Positions 16,437 to 24,912 of a stretch of 38,414 nt of DNA are shown one piece after another. The position numbers and the translations under genes are program-made. The notes below the pieces were generated by a model. That model did not search any database, was not told the DNA's origin, and worked only from the letters and a program-made list of their open reading frames with translations. The stretch is from assembly GCA_003021975.1 (NCBI GenBank), contig PXRR01000066.1, positions 9,161 to 47,574 on the forward strand, in the 5' to 3' direction. Source of the stretch: Halobacteriales archaeon QS_5_70_17. Its GTDB lineage: Archaea; Halobacteriota; Halobacteria; Halobacteriales; Haloarculaceae. The number at the start of each line of letters is the position of its first letter. The stretch's first letter is position 1.

Positions 16437-17309
16437 ATGTCGCAGGCGCTCGTCATCGTCGCCCACGGGTCGCATCTCAACCCCGGCTCGAGCACGCCGA
16501 CCTACGATCACGCCGACCGCATCCGAGCGTCGGGCGCGTTCGACGAGGTCCGCGAGGCCTTCTGGAAGGAGGAGCCGTCCTTCCGGGAGGCGCTGCGGAC
16601 CGTCGCGGCCGACGAGGTGTTCGTCGTCCCGCTGTTCGTCTCGGAGGGCTACTTCACCGAGCAGGTGATCCCCCGGGAACTCCGCCTCGACGAGTGGAAC
16701 GTCGCGGCGTGGGACTCCGACGGCACCAGCGCCAGCCACGCGACGCTGGAGGCCGAAGACGTCGGGAAGACCGTCCACTACTGCGGGCCAGTGGGCACCC
16801 ACGACGCGATGGCGGACGTGCTCGTCCAGCGTGCGGAGTCGATCACCGACGACCCGGACGTGGGGGAGGGGTTCGGCCTCGCGGTCGTCGGCCACGGCAC
16901 CGAGCGCAACGAGAACAGCGCGAAGGCCATCCACTACCACGCCGACCGGCTCCGCGAGCGGGACCGCTTCGAGGAGGTCCGAGCGCTGTTCATGGACGAG
17001 GATCCCGAGGTCGACGACGTCGAGGAGTTCTTCGAGAGCGACGACGTGATCGTCGTCCCGCTGTTCATCGCCGACGGCTTCCACACTCAGGAGGACATTC
17101 CCGAGGACATGGGCATCACCGACGACTACCGGACGGGCTACGACGTGCCTGCCGAAGTGGGCGGCACGCGCATCTGGTACGCCGGCGCCGTCGGCACCGA
17201 ACCGCTGATGGCCGACGTGATCCTCGAGCGGACCGCCGACGCCGGCGCCGACGTCGGCGAGGCCATCGACCGGGTCCGCGCCGACGCGACCGGCGCCGCG
17301 GGCGACTGA
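16437..17309 (+). CDS. cbiX: Sirohydrochlorin cobaltochelatase, CbiX type, two-domain
   Basis: Class II chelatase that inserts Co2+ (or Ni/Fe in relatives) into sirohydrochlorin or related tetrapyrroles. The 290-aa protein has two CbiX domains: the first with VAHGSHLNP (about 7-15) and VVPLFVSEGYFT, the second with VVGHGTERNENS and VVPLFIADGFHT. The His of each HG motif is the expected metal ligand. The ATG at 16437 gives MSQALVIVAHG; the earlier GTG start at 16419 lacks support. A TATA-like TCATAAG (16407-16413) fits a leaderless start. The DR2241-like gene follows on the same strand after 75 nt. Confidence 0.9.
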   Translation: MSQALVIVAHGSHLNPGSSTPTYDHADRIRASGAFDEVREAFWKEEPSFREALRTVAADEVFVVPLFVSEGYFTEQVIPRELRLDEWNVAAWDSDGTSASHATLEAEDVGKTVHYCGPVGTHDAMADVLVQRAESITDDPDVGEGFGLAVVGHGTERNENSAKAIHYHADRLRERDRFEEVRALFMDEDPEVDDVEEFFESDDVIVVPLFIADGFHTQEDIPEDMGITDDYRTGYDVPAEVGGTRIWYAGAVGTEPLMADVILERTADAGADVGEAIDRVRADATGAAGD

Positions 17310-17384
17310 CTGCGGGCGACTGACGGCAGCGGACGTCGACCGCGAAGCGACCGACTTTACCTCCCGCCGGCCATTCGATGGCGT

Positions 17385-18485
17385 ATGAACACGACCCAGG
17401 TCGCTGCGCTCCGAGAGGCGGCGGCGGAGAGCGTCAACTGCGACGGCCTCCGGGCGGCCGCCGACGGCGACGAGTACTCCCTCGAGACTCCCGAGGACCG
17501 CCGGGAGGGGCTCTCCGAGGAGGCGTTCCGCGAGGCCGCCGCAGCGCACGCGGACTACGTGACGAACTGGTACGTCTGGTCGCGGGATCGCCCCGAGGAC
17601 CGCCGGGCGTTCCTGCGGTGGGTCGAGGGCGCCGGCGATCGGAGCGTCCCCAAGCGGTACGCCGCGCTCCGGGAGGGGACCGCCCGGACGTGGGGGGAGT
17701 TGCGGATCACCGCGTCACTGGGGGCGGACGGCGAGCGCCGCTACGACCTCCGGCACGCCGCCGACGCCGAGCGCGAGGTGGTCGACCTGTCGGTCCACGA
17801 CGACCCGCTCGCCGCCCGGCGGCTGTCGAAACACGACGACGACGGCCGCTACCGGCCGCTGAGTACCGCGCCGACGCTGCAGACGGGCTGGGTGTTCCCC
17901 GGGCTGTCGGCCAACGAACTCGTCCGCGCGGTCGACGGGTTCTACCCGGCGACGGTCGCCAACTGGTACCGCGAGCGGACGGGCGACCTCGACGTGAGCG
18001 ACTGGCGGGGGACCGCCGAGCGCCAGACCGGGATCTACGACATCGTCGACGAACTCTCCAGCGAGCAGGTCGAGTGGATCGCCGAGTCCTGCTGTGTCGA
18101 CTCGCAGTGTCTCAAGCGCCGGCAGTGGGACGAACACGGCGGCGAGGGCGGTGAACTCGACGTCCCCCGGGGCGACGGCGAGTTCCCCTGCCGGGAGCCG
18201 TGCTCGCTGGTGATCGCCGCCGCGCGCAAGTGGACGACCCTCGAGCGCGAGGAGTCCCGCGAGTACACCTTCGAACTCACCCCGAGCGAGAAGGAGCAGG
18301 TCGAGGCCATCGTCGACGCGGTCGCGGAGGGCCGTACCGACGAGATCCGCGAGGCCGACGTCTACGAGGGGGCCAACCGCTACCGGGCGCGGTTCCTCCG
18401 CGCCAAGCGCTTCGACGAGGCGGGAAACCTCTCGGGGGCCCCCACCGACGACGAGGACGGGGACGAGGACGAGAGCGAGGAGTGA
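17385..18485 (+). CDS. DR2241-family protein with 4Fe-4S-type cysteine cluster
   Basis: A 366-aa protein resembling the Deinococcus DR2241 family, in which a stabilising helical domain accompanies a ferredoxin-like Fe-S domain beside CbiX-type chelatases. The visible cysteines are C236, C237, C242 (ESCCVDSQC) and C269, C273 (FPCREPC), enough for a 4Fe-4S cluster. An acidic, low-complexity C-terminus (about 345-366) is halophilic. ATG at 17385 (MNTTQVAAL) follows a TATA-like ACTTTACC at about 17348-17355. Its position after cbiX suggests a role in cobalt or tetrapyrrole metabolism, perhaps redox or cobalt handling. Molecular function not established. Confidence 0.75.
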   Translation: MNTTQVAALREAAAESVNCDGLRAAADGDEYSLETPEDRREGLSEEAFREAAAAHADYVTNWYVWSRDRPEDRRAFLRWVEGAGDRSVPKRYAALREGTARTWGELRITASLGADGERRYDLRHAADAEREVVDLSVHDDPLAARRLSKHDDDGRYRPLSTAPTLQTGWVFPGLSANELVRAVDGFYPATVANWYRERTGDLDVSDWRGTAERQTGIYDIVDELSSEQVEWIAESCCVDSQCLKRRQWDEHGGEGGELDVPRGDGEFPCREPCSLVIAAARKWTTLEREESREYTFELTPSEKEQVEAIVDAVAEGRTDEIREADVYEGANRYRARFLRAKRFDEAGNLSGAPTDDEDGDEDESEE

Positions 18486-18551
18486 GAGCGGGGAGCGGAC
18501 CGCCGACGTCGCTGCGCGCCGAGAGTTGATCGAGGGCCGCCCTCGCCGGTT

Positions 18552-19142
18552 TCAGGGGCGGCCGCGTTCGCGGCGCCTGTTGACGGCCACGTAGGCGGCC
18601 GCCGCGAGGGCCGTGACGACCGCCAGCACGGCGAGGACGATGGCCGCGGTCCCGCTGACGGTGAACGTCGCGACCGCCAGCAGGATCGCCACCCCGCCGA
18701 GCGCGACCGCGGGGACGACGTCGGGGCCTGCCCCGCCGGCCCCGCCGAGCGCGGGGACAGGCTCGGACTCCTGGGGCGCCGGTTCGGCGAGGGACTCGTC
18801 GACCTCGACCGGGGGCTTCTCGGGGGCGTCGGCCCCGACCTCGACGGGGACCCCCTCGGTAGTCGCGCCGTGGGCGGTCGTCACCTCGAGCGTCCCCGAT
18901 CCGGTCGCGCCGTCCTCGACGGCGACGCGGACCACCTGGATGTCGTCTTTGTCCACGTAGTGGTGGCTCTCCGGGATGGACGCGATCGACGAGAGGGCGT
19001 CGTCGAGGTGGAGGTAGACGTGGGTCGCCTCGCCGTGGTTCTGGAGGCGAACGTCGAAGCTACCGCTCGCGCGGAACGACCCTGGAACGGCGAGGGTGTG
19101 GAGGCCGTCTTGATTCACGTCGACGACGAGGCTCTCGCTCAC
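18552..19142 (-). CDS. Membrane-anchored haloarchaeal protein (DUF7524-like)
   Basis: A 196-aa protein. The N-terminal ~105 residues form a beta-rich domain (LVVDVNQDGLHTLAVPGSF..., FDVRLQNHGEATHVYLHLDD). A Pro/Glu/Gly linker follows (about 106-140), then two hydrophobic helices (about 141-160 and 165-187) and a basic RRRERGRP end. It lacks a signal peptide, so topology is uncertain; the C-terminal anchor could leave the domain inside. I recall the family as haloarchaeal DUF7524, of unknown function. It starts 34 nt after the Trm112-like gene stop, and a T-tract there may serve as terminator or TATA box. Confidence 0.65.
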   Translation of the reverse strand: MSESLVVDVNQDGLHTLAVPGSFRASGSFDVRLQNHGEATHVYLHLDDALSSIASIPESHHYVDKDDIQVVRVAVEDGATGSGTLEVTTAHGATTEGVPVEVGADAPEKPPVEVDESLAEPAPQESEPVPALGGAGGAGPDVVPAVALGGVAILLAVATFTVSGTAAIVLAVLAVVTALAAAAYVAVNRRRERGRP

Positions 19143-19176
19143 GGGGAGTAGCGTCGTGGTATGGGTAGAAAAAGGT

Positions 19177-19371
19177 TCAGGCTGGCGCCTCCTCGCGCAT
19201 ATCCGGCGGCAGGAGGTTGGGGATGCCGTCCTCGATGGGGTACTCCTCCCCGCACTCCGTGCAGACGAGCCGTCCTTCCAGGATCTCCTCGTCGTCCCGC
19301 CGGACGACCTCCAACTCGAGGTCCTGCTTGTCGAGCGGGCAGCAGAGGATCTCCATCATGGATTCCTTCAT
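19177..19371 (-). CDS. Trm112-like zinc protein, methyltransferase activator
   Basis: A 64-aa protein: MKESMMEILCCPLDKQDLEL..., CTECGEEYPIEDGIPNLLPPDM. The CCPLDK and CTEC pairs form the zinc-ribbon and the IPNLL segment is the partner-binding region of Trm112 proteins. Trm112 activates and stabilises several class I methyltransferases acting on tRNA, rRNA and release factor; in Haloferax it has many partners. The ATG at 19371 is chosen over the longer frame to 19452 because the extra residues are unlike the family. Minus-strand CTTTTTG near 19394-19402 may be its TATA box. Confidence 0.85.
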   Translation of the reverse strand: MKESMMEILCCPLDKQDLELEVVRRDDEEILEGRLVCTECGEEYPIEDGIPNLLPPDMREEAPA

Positions 19372-19516
19372 GTCCGGACACTCGGTCGGTCGAGGCAAAA
19401 AGCGTGCCGGGTCAACGCCCCGGTGTCCCTGTCGCGGGACGCGTCCGCGCACACCTCGGCCCGCTCGCTGTCGAGGCAGACCGCGCGAGCCGCGGGTATC
19501 AGCGGCCGATCGCGAC

Positions 19517-20884
19517 CTAGAAGGGATCCTCGAGGACGACGGTCTCGTCGCGGCCGGGGCCGACGCCGACCGCGTAGATCGGCGCGTCGAGTTGATCGCT
19601 CACGTACTCGAGGTAGGTCCGGGCGTTCTCGGGGACCGCGTCGTAGCCCGACGCGGCGACGTCGCTCCAGTCGACCTCGGGCCAGCCGTCGAATTCGCGG
19701 TAGACGGCGTCGCAGTCGCCCCAGCGCTCGGTCGTCGGGGGGAGGGTCAGCCGCTCGTCGCCGTCGAGGTCGTAGGCGTGGCCGACCTTCACGGTCTCGA
19801 GGCCGGCGAGCACGTCGATGTGGTTGACCGCGAGGCCGGTGAAGCCGTTGACCCGCGCCGCGTGGCGCAGCATGGGCATGTCGAGCCAGCCGACCCGCCG
19901 CGGGCGGCCGGTGACGGTGCCGTACTCGCCGCCCTCGTCGCGGATGTACGTCGCGGTCTCCTCGGCGCTCGCGGAGGTGTCGCCGCCGTCCTCGGGCGTC
20001 TGGCCCCCGACGTGCCCCAGTTCCGTCGGCAGCGGTCCGGTGCCGACTCGCGAGAGGTAGGCCTTCACGATGCCGACGACCTCGTCGCCCGCGATCGCGG
20101 GCGCGAGACCGGTACCGGTCGCGGCGCCGCCGGCGGTGGGGTTCGAGGAGGTGACGTAGGGGTAGATTCCGTGATCGATGTCGATTGACGTGCCCTGCGC
20201 GCCCTCCATCATGACGTCGGCGCCGGCGTCGAGGTGGTCGGCGAGGAAGGCCCCGCAGTCGACGGTCATCTCCTCCTCGGCGAGGCGCTCGCCGTAGTCG
20301 CGGTACCGCTCGAACAGCGCCTCGACGTCGAAGGCCCCGGCGGGGTCGACGTCGTCGGGGTCCCCCCCGAAGACCTCCGAGAACAGCGCGCGCTTCTGCG
20401 GGACGACGTACTCGAGGCGGTCGCGCAGCACGTCCGGGTCCAGCAGGTCGCCGATCCGGATCCCGCGGCGGCCGGCCTTGTCCTCGTAGGTCGGGCCGAT
20501 CCCCCGTCCGGTCGTCCCGGCCGCGAGGTCTTCCTTCTCGCTTTCCTCGATGCCGTCGAGCACGCGGTGGTACGGGAGGATGACGTGGGCGCGCTCGGCG
20601 ACGCGGACGTCGGGGTCGAGGCCCCGCTCTCGCAGCGCGTCGAGTTCGTCGAACAGCGTCCCGGGGTTGACGACACAGCCGTTACCGAGCACGCCGACCT
20701 TCCCCCGGACGGCGCCGCTCGGCACCAGCGAGAGCTTGTAGGTCTCGTCACCGTACACTACCGTGTGGCCGGCGTTGTCCCCACCCTGATAGCGGACGAC
20801 GACGTCGGCGCCGTCGCCGTAGAGGTCGACGATACCGCCTTTCCCCTCGTCGCCGAGTTGCGACCCGACGATGGTGACAGTCAT
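19517..20884 (-). CDS. purA: Adenylosuccinate synthetase
   Basis: Converts IMP, aspartate and GTP to adenylosuccinate, the first step of AMP synthesis. The 455-aa protein has the P-loop GSQLGDEGKGG (about 7-17), GGDNAGHTVVYGDETYKL with the general-base region, TTGRGIGPTYEDK, EGAQGTSIDIDHGIYPYVTSSNP and the C-terminal NHIDVL (GTP base recognition). Intact and of archaeal length. ATG at 20884 (MTVTIVGSQLGD) is unambiguous. No clear TATA at leaderless distance; a palindromic ATTAAT element at 20989-20996 could serve purA with a ~85-nt leader or the divergent gene at 21085. Confidence 0.97.
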   Translation of the reverse strand: MTVTIVGSQLGDEGKGGIVDLYGDGADVVVRYQGGDNAGHTVVYGDETYKLSLVPSGAVRGKVGVLGNGCVVNPGTLFDELDALRERGLDPDVRVAERAHVILPYHRVLDGIEESEKEDLAAGTTGRGIGPTYEDKAGRRGIRIGDLLDPDVLRDRLEYVVPQKRALFSEVFGGDPDDVDPAGAFDVEALFERYRDYGERLAEEEMTVDCGAFLADHLDAGADVMMEGAQGTSIDIDHGIYPYVTSSNPTAGGAATGTGLAPAIAGDEVVGIVKAYLSRVGTGPLPTELGHVGGQTPEDGGDTSASAEETATYIRDEGGEYGTVTGRPRRVGWLDMPMLRHAARVNGFTGLAVNHIDVLAGLETVKVGHAYDLDGDERLTLPPTTERWGDCDAVYREFDGWPEVDWSDVAASGYDAVPENARTYLEYVSDQLDAPIYAVGVGPGRDETVVLEDPF

Positions 20885-21051
20885 CGTGCGCCGGTTCCGG
20901 GGGGCGTGCCAAACCGGTTACGGTCGCCGCGGCGAGTCCGGCGCGCCGCGGCCGAAGCGGGCCGAACCGGGGTCGATCCGCCACAAGCATTAATACCTCC
21001 GCTCGAGAAGTTTGCTACCAGTCCTCGTCGATTCCGAGACGGACAGCAACA

Positions 21052-21057
21052 TTTAAA
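21052..21057 (+). promoter_or_regulatory. TATA box of the wHTH gene at 21085
   Basis: TTTAAA within AACATTTAAACCCC, 28-33 nt before the ATG at 21085. Leaderless spacing. Confidence 0.6.
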
Positions 21058-21084
21058 CCCCGGAGACACAAGTTAACAAGTGCC

Positions 21085-21390
21085 ATGATAGACAGGCTTG
21101 AGAAGGAAGTCGATATGCTCGAGCGCCATCTGCAGGTTCTGAAGATGGTTATCGACAACGAGCCGATCGGCATCGTGAAGATGTCCAACGAGACCGGCTA
21201 CCCCCACCACAAGGTGCGCTACTCCCTCCGCGTCCTCGAGGAGGAGAACCTCATCGAGCCCTCCAGCCAGGGAGCGATCACGACCGACGAGACCGCCGAG
21301 TTCGTCGACGACCTCGACGGGAAGGTCGACGAGATCATCGAGAAGCTCGACGGGATGAAGATCGACGAGATGGCCGAAATCGAGGGCTAG
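21085..21390 (+). CDS. Winged-helix DNA-binding protein, conserved in haloarchaea
   Basis: A 101-aa acidic protein with a helical lead (MIDRLEKEVDMLERHLQVLKMVIDN), a winged helix at about 25-65 (IGIVKMSNETGYPHHKVRYSLRVLEEENLIEPSSQGAITT) and a C-terminal coiled-coil helix (FVDDLDGKVDEIIEKLDGM). Short size and lack of an effector domain suggest a dimeric transcriptional regulator. Its targets are unknown. It overlaps the coiled-coil gene on the other strand by only 4 nt at their 3' ends (convergent). Divergent from purA with about 200 nt between, which holds both promoters. Confidence 0.8.
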   Translation: MIDRLEKEVDMLERHLQVLKMVIDNEPIGIVKMSNETGYPHHKVRYSLRVLEEENLIEPSSQGAITTDETAEFVDDLDGKVDEIIEKLDGMKIDEMAEIEG

Positions 21391-23322
21391 AACTCCGGCA
21401 CTGTCACGTGGAAGCGTCCGCTCCGCCCCTCCACGAGACCGAGATGGTAGCCGCGCTTTCGCGTGAGTTTCACGAAGCTCGCTCGTTTTCCGCCGCCGAG
21501 TAGCCCGCCGCTCGTCGTTCGCTCGTTCGCGAGTTCCAGCGCCTCCGGATCGAAGAAGCTCTCGGCGACGAGGAACGCCCCCGCGAATTCGTCGTGGGCC
21601 GCCGCCACGGCGCCGCTGCGCTCCAGCAGGGACGCCATCGCCTCCCGCGTCGCCGGCTGGCGGGAGGTGTGGACGTCGACGCAGAGCAGCGGATTGCCGA
21701 GCCGGTCCCGACAGACGACGTCGAAGCCGACCGCCTCGTCCTCGGTGTCGACCGCGCCGGCGAGTTCCGCGCGGTCGATCTCCGGAAGCGCGTCGTACAG
21801 CGCCCGGAGGCGGTCGGCGTGACCGGTGTCCCGGATCTCGTAGAGGAGGTCCCGGACGAGCCAGGCGACGACCCGCCGCTCGACGGTGTCAGCGACGTAC
21901 TCCTCGAAGGGCGCCCCGTCGACGGTCGCCTCCCCGGCGTCGAACCGCGTGTGGTGTTCTAGCTGGAGGTTCTCCTCGACGGCCTCGCGGTTGTCCGCAC
22001 CCCCGTGGGCGTCCCCGAGCGTGGCGTCGCTCCGCGAGCGGTAGCGGACGAACAGGTCGGTTCCGGCGAGCGCCTCCTCGGGGGACAGGGAGACGCTCCG
22101 CGCGTCCGACGCGTCGGTCGAGACCTCGTTGAGGCGCTCCTCGAGGTCGGCGACGCGGTCCCGCAGTCGGTCCCGCTCGGCGAGCAGGTTCTCCCGCTGG
22201 GCCTCCAGGCGGTCGTTGTCCGCCTCGAGGCGCTCGATGCGGGCTTCTAGTTCCGGACTGGACCCGGGCCGCGCCGGAACCGGTGGCCGACGCCTCCGCG
22301 GCGGCCGCGCCGCCCGTCCGCTCCGGGGTCTCGTCGCGCGCAGGTCCGGTCTCGGCCGGCGCCGCGGGGACGTGCCTGACCGCCGGCGAGAGGTCCGCCG
22401 GGAGGGTCGGTGGCGACGGCGCGTCATCGGACCGCGGCGCGGGTCCGGGGTCGGCTCCCGGGACCGGATCCGCGCTCGCCCCGGTCGAGGTGCGGTCGCC
22501 CTCACCGTCGCCGATCCCCCCGATCGGCGCGTCGAGCGCCGGTTCCGGATCCGCGTCGGCCGCGCTCGCCGCCGAGGGAGTCCCGCCGGCGCCCGGTCGG
22601 TCGGGGGCGGCTCCCCCGGCGTCGGGTTCGTCAAGGGACCCCGCCGCGGGCACGTCCGGCGGCGCGCCGTCGCGTCCGCTCTGCTCGGAGCCCCCGGGGT
22701 CGGCCGGTCCCGACACCGCGGACCCGGTCGCGGCAGAGCCGGCGCCGGTGCCGGCGCCAGCGTTCCCGGAGTCGGGGTTCGACTCCGACTCCGGTTCCGG
22801 GAGGTCCAGTGGCGCCACGTCGACGGCGGTGACGGTGTAGATGCCGACCTCGTCGGCGGCCCGTTCGAGGGCCTCCTCGCCGGTCACGGTCCGGTCGCTC
22901 TCGCCGAGGAACGCGGCGTAGGTGGGATCGCCGCCGTAGTAGACCGCGTAGTAGTCGCCGCTGAGGACGTTCTCGGAGAGTTCGACGTACCCGGTGAACC
23001 CCCCGTCCCGGAGCGTCTCGTGGACCTCCCGGAGCGGGGTCTGTTGGGTGTAGTACCGGCCCCGCTGGTCCCCGTCGCGTTCGATCATCGCGAACAGCAG
23101 CGGGAGCGACGGTGCGGGCGCCTCGTGTGCGGTGAGGTCGGCGGCGTCGGCGACCGCCTCGACGGTCCCGTCGGCGACGCCGACGGCGTGGCCGTTGAGC
23201 ATGAACAGCCGGGCGCCGGCGCCCGACACGACCCCGGTGAACCCGGACCGCGAGAGGGCGGCGAGTCCGTCGGCCGGACGGGTCGGCCAGTCGTCTATGC
23301 GTTCGACAGCGCGCGAGTGCAT
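21387..23322 (-). pseudogene. Large coiled-coil haloarchaeal protein (DUF7527-like), one frameshift
   Basis: One gene now read in two frames. From ATG 23322: a conserved domain of about 180 residues (MHSRAVERIDDWPTRPADGLAAL, LSENVLSGDYYAVYYGGDP), then a long disordered Gly/Pro/Asp/Ser-rich linker. Near 22250-22290 the frame changes to a coiled coil (SPELEARIERLEADNDRLEAQRENLL...) and a C-terminal domain (FVRYRSRSDATLGD to RFHVTVPEF). The span is 1936 nt, i.e. 3n+1, as expected for one extra base or two lost. I recall the family as DUF7527, haloarchaeal, sometimes annotated as regulator; function unknown. No second start lies at the break. The break may be a sequencing error in a GC-rich linker. 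Confidence 0.7.
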
Positions 23323-23324
23323 AG

Positions 23325-23341
23325 TCCGGGATCGTCCCGGA
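23325..23341. promoter_or_regulatory. Perfect inverted repeat between TATA and start of the coiled-coil gene
   Basis: TCCGGGA TCG TCCCGGA: two 7-bp arms with a 3-bp spacer. It sits between the TATA-like GATTATTTACC (minus strand, 23343-23353) and the ATG at 23322, where a bound protein would block initiation. A candidate operator; no binder is known. Confidence 0.45.
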
Positions 23342-23342
23342 A

Positions 23343-23353
23343 GGTAAATAATC
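23343..23353 (-). promoter_or_regulatory. TATA box of the coiled-coil gene
   Basis: Minus-strand GATTATTTACC in a local AT-rich patch (23343-23375), about 25 nt before the ATG at 23322. Leaderless spacing. Confidence 0.5.
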
Positions 23354-23418
23354 TGTACTCTATATGTATTCTGTCCGTGAAAGTAAGGCGGCGTCGGTCG
23401 GGGACGGGTCCGGGCGTC

Positions 23419-23697
23419 TCAGAGCCGCTGTTCGGCGTCGTCGGCCAGTTCCTGCATCCGCTTGGAGATGCGGCCGGCGTCGGAGAACTCGTCTTCGCTC
23501 ATCGCGGTGGCCAGCGCGTTGCCGAGGACGAAGACGGCGTGTTTGTGCTCGCTCTTGGACTTGTGGACGTCGTCGGGCGTCACGTCGAGTCCGTCGTACG
23601 GGTCGAACAGCGACTCGTCGACGGTCTCGACGTCCCGGAAGTAGTTCATGATGGCGACCATCTGCTCGTGTAGCTCCAGGAGTTCGTCTTTGTGCAT
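23419..23697 (-). CDS. UPF0058 family protein
   Basis: A 92-aa helical protein: MHKDELLELHEQMVAIMNYF (1-20), VTPDDVHKSKSEHKHAVFVLGNALATAMSEDEF and a final helix. This is the UPF0058 pattern, an archaeal family without known function. His and Asp/Glu residues are abundant, but no metal site can be assigned. The start fits a TTTAAA box on the minus strand 24-29 nt upstream. The gene stands alone, tandem behind the RHH gene (144-nt gap). Confidence 0.85.
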   Translation of the reverse strand: MHKDELLELHEQMVAIMNYFRDVETVDESLFDPYDGLDVTPDDVHKSKSEHKHAVFVLGNALATAMSEDEFSDAGRISKRMQELADDAEQRL

Positions 23698-23720
23698 GCC
23701 TTCGCTAGTCTCGATGAACC

Positions 23721-23726
23721 TTTAAA
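23721..23726 (-). promoter_or_regulatory. TATA box of the UPF0058 gene
   Basis: TTTAAA (minus: CGTTTAAAGG), 24-29 nt before the ATG at 23697. Leaderless transcript expected. Confidence 0.55.
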
Positions 23727-23841
23727 CGTAACGAGGTCCACGATAGCCATTCGCGCACACGCTATCGCGCGACGGGGCCACAGGGCCCGACGCCCGCCGA
23801 TCGCCGATTACCGGACCGCGGTCGGGGACCGTCGCCCGCGG

Positions 23842-24057
23842 TCAGAAGACGTACTCGTCCTCGTGACCCATCATCCCGTCGTCCTCGAACGCGCCCTGAT
23901 CCTCCTCGTCCATCGGACCGCTCGTCTTGTACGCGCGGATGCCCGCCGAGAGGAGGTCCTCGATGGCCTCCTCCCGGTTGACGAACTCGCCCTGCTCGAT
24001 CAGCTGCGTGATCTGCATCTCGAGGTGCTCCGGAATAGTGATCTCGACCTGGGGCAT
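23842..24057 (-). CDS. Ribbon-helix-helix protein (DUF7120-like)
   Basis: A 71-aa protein with an N-terminal strand PQVEITIPEHLEMQI, helix and turn with EFVNREEAIEDLLSAGIRAY, i.e. a CopG/MetJ-type ribbon-helix-helix fold that dimerises and binds DNA with its N-terminal strands. The C-terminal half is acidic and Met/Gly-rich (DEEDQGAFEDDGMMGHEDEYVF), without a recognisable fold. Known to me as a haloarchaeal conserved family (DUF7120). No toxin partner lies next to it. A strong TATA box precedes it. Confidence 0.8.
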   Translation of the reverse strand: MPQVEITIPEHLEMQITQLIEQGEFVNREEAIEDLLSAGIRAYKTSGPMDEEDQGAFEDDGMMGHEDEYVF

Positions 24058-24082
24058 TGATACACGACGGTTCGACAGTCGA

Positions 24083-24090
24083 CTATATAA
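24083..24090 (-). promoter_or_regulatory. TATA box of the RHH gene
   Basis: TTATATAG on the minus strand, 26-33 nt before the ATG at 24057. Leaderless spacing. Confidence 0.6.
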
Positions 24091-24136
24091 CTCTGGCGGG
24101 GAATCTTGGCGCTACAACAAACACGCACCTACCAGC

Positions 24137-24153
24137 GGAAAATTATCTTTTCC
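24137..24153. repeat. AT-rich perfect inverted repeat in the divergent region
   Basis: GGAAAA TTATC TTTTCC: 6-bp arms with a 5-bp spacer. It lies between the divergent RHH gene and the molybdopterin oxidoreductase gene. It may contain the TATA element of the latter (leader of about 75 nt) or be an operator. Confidence 0.35.
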
Positions 24154-24245
24154 GATCTCGTGTTCGCGTTGTCGATAGCGGAACTATCTCGGCCGACCGC
24201 AGGACGACCCGGTAGGCATACGGGTCGCCCGCCCCACGCCCCGGT

Positions 24246-24842
24246 ATGAGCGTTCGCGACGTGACCGACCTCTACGAGGAGTTCGGCGACGACCGCCTCC
24301 CGCCCGGACAGCGGGAGACCTCCCGGTTCCCGGTGCTCTCGAAGAGCGGTACCCCCTCCTGGTCGCCCGAAGACTGGGAGTTCGAGGTGTGGGGAGCCGT
24401 CGAGGAGCCGCTGTCGTTCTCGCTGTCGGAGTTCGAAGCGCTCCCCAGCGAGACCCAGCGCCAGGACTTCCACTGCGTGACCGGCTGGTCCCGGTTCGAC
24501 AACGAGTTTACCGGCGTCCCCTTCCCGGCACTCGCCGAGCGCGCCGGCGTCCGGGACGACGCCGCCCACGTCATGTTCCACGGCTTCGACGGCTACACGA
24601 CCGACCTCCCCCTCGCGGAGTGCGACCGCGAGGAGGTGCTGTTCGCCTGGGAACTGGACGGCGAACCGCTGCCCGACGACCACGGCGGACCCGTCCGGGT
24701 CGTCACCCCTCACAAGTACGCCTACAAGGGCGCGAAGTGGGTCGACGGCGTCGAGTTCCTCACCGAGAAGCGACTCGGCTACTGGGAGAAGCGGGGCTAC
24801 TCCGACACGGCCGACCCCTGGAACGAGGAGCGGTACAGCTAG
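24246..24842 (+). CDS. Sulfite-oxidase-like molybdopterin oxidoreductase
   Basis: A 198-aa single-domain protein of the sulfite oxidase/YedY molybdopterin fold. The motif QDFHCVTGWSRFDNEFTGVPF (about 75-95) holds the Cys that binds Mo (FHC) and the typical W-S-x-F segment; later PVRVVTPHKYAYKGAKWVDGVEF binds the cofactor. No twin-arginine signal, heme or dimerisation domain is present, so it is probably cytoplasmic with an unknown substrate. Intact. ATG at 24246. Precedes menF on the same strand by about 70 nt. Confidence 0.85.
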   Translation: MSVRDVTDLYEEFGDDRLPPGQRETSRFPVLSKSGTPSWSPEDWEFEVWGAVEEPLSFSLSEFEALPSETQRQDFHCVTGWSRFDNEFTGVPFPALAERAGVRDDAAHVMFHGFDGYTTDLPLAECDREEVLFAWELDGEPLPDDHGGPVRVVTPHKYAYKGAKWVDGVEFLTEKRLGYWEKRGYSDTADPWNEERYS

Positions 24843-24912
24843 CGACGCCGTCGATGGCCCGCGCGAGCCGGGAAGGATAGCCTCAAGGGCGAGCGTCCCC
24901 CAACACTTACCA

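Noticed and set aside
20985-20998. ATTAAT element as purA promoter
   Set aside because: It is about 100 nt from purA and nearly palindromic, so strand and target cannot be decided; mentioned under purA only.
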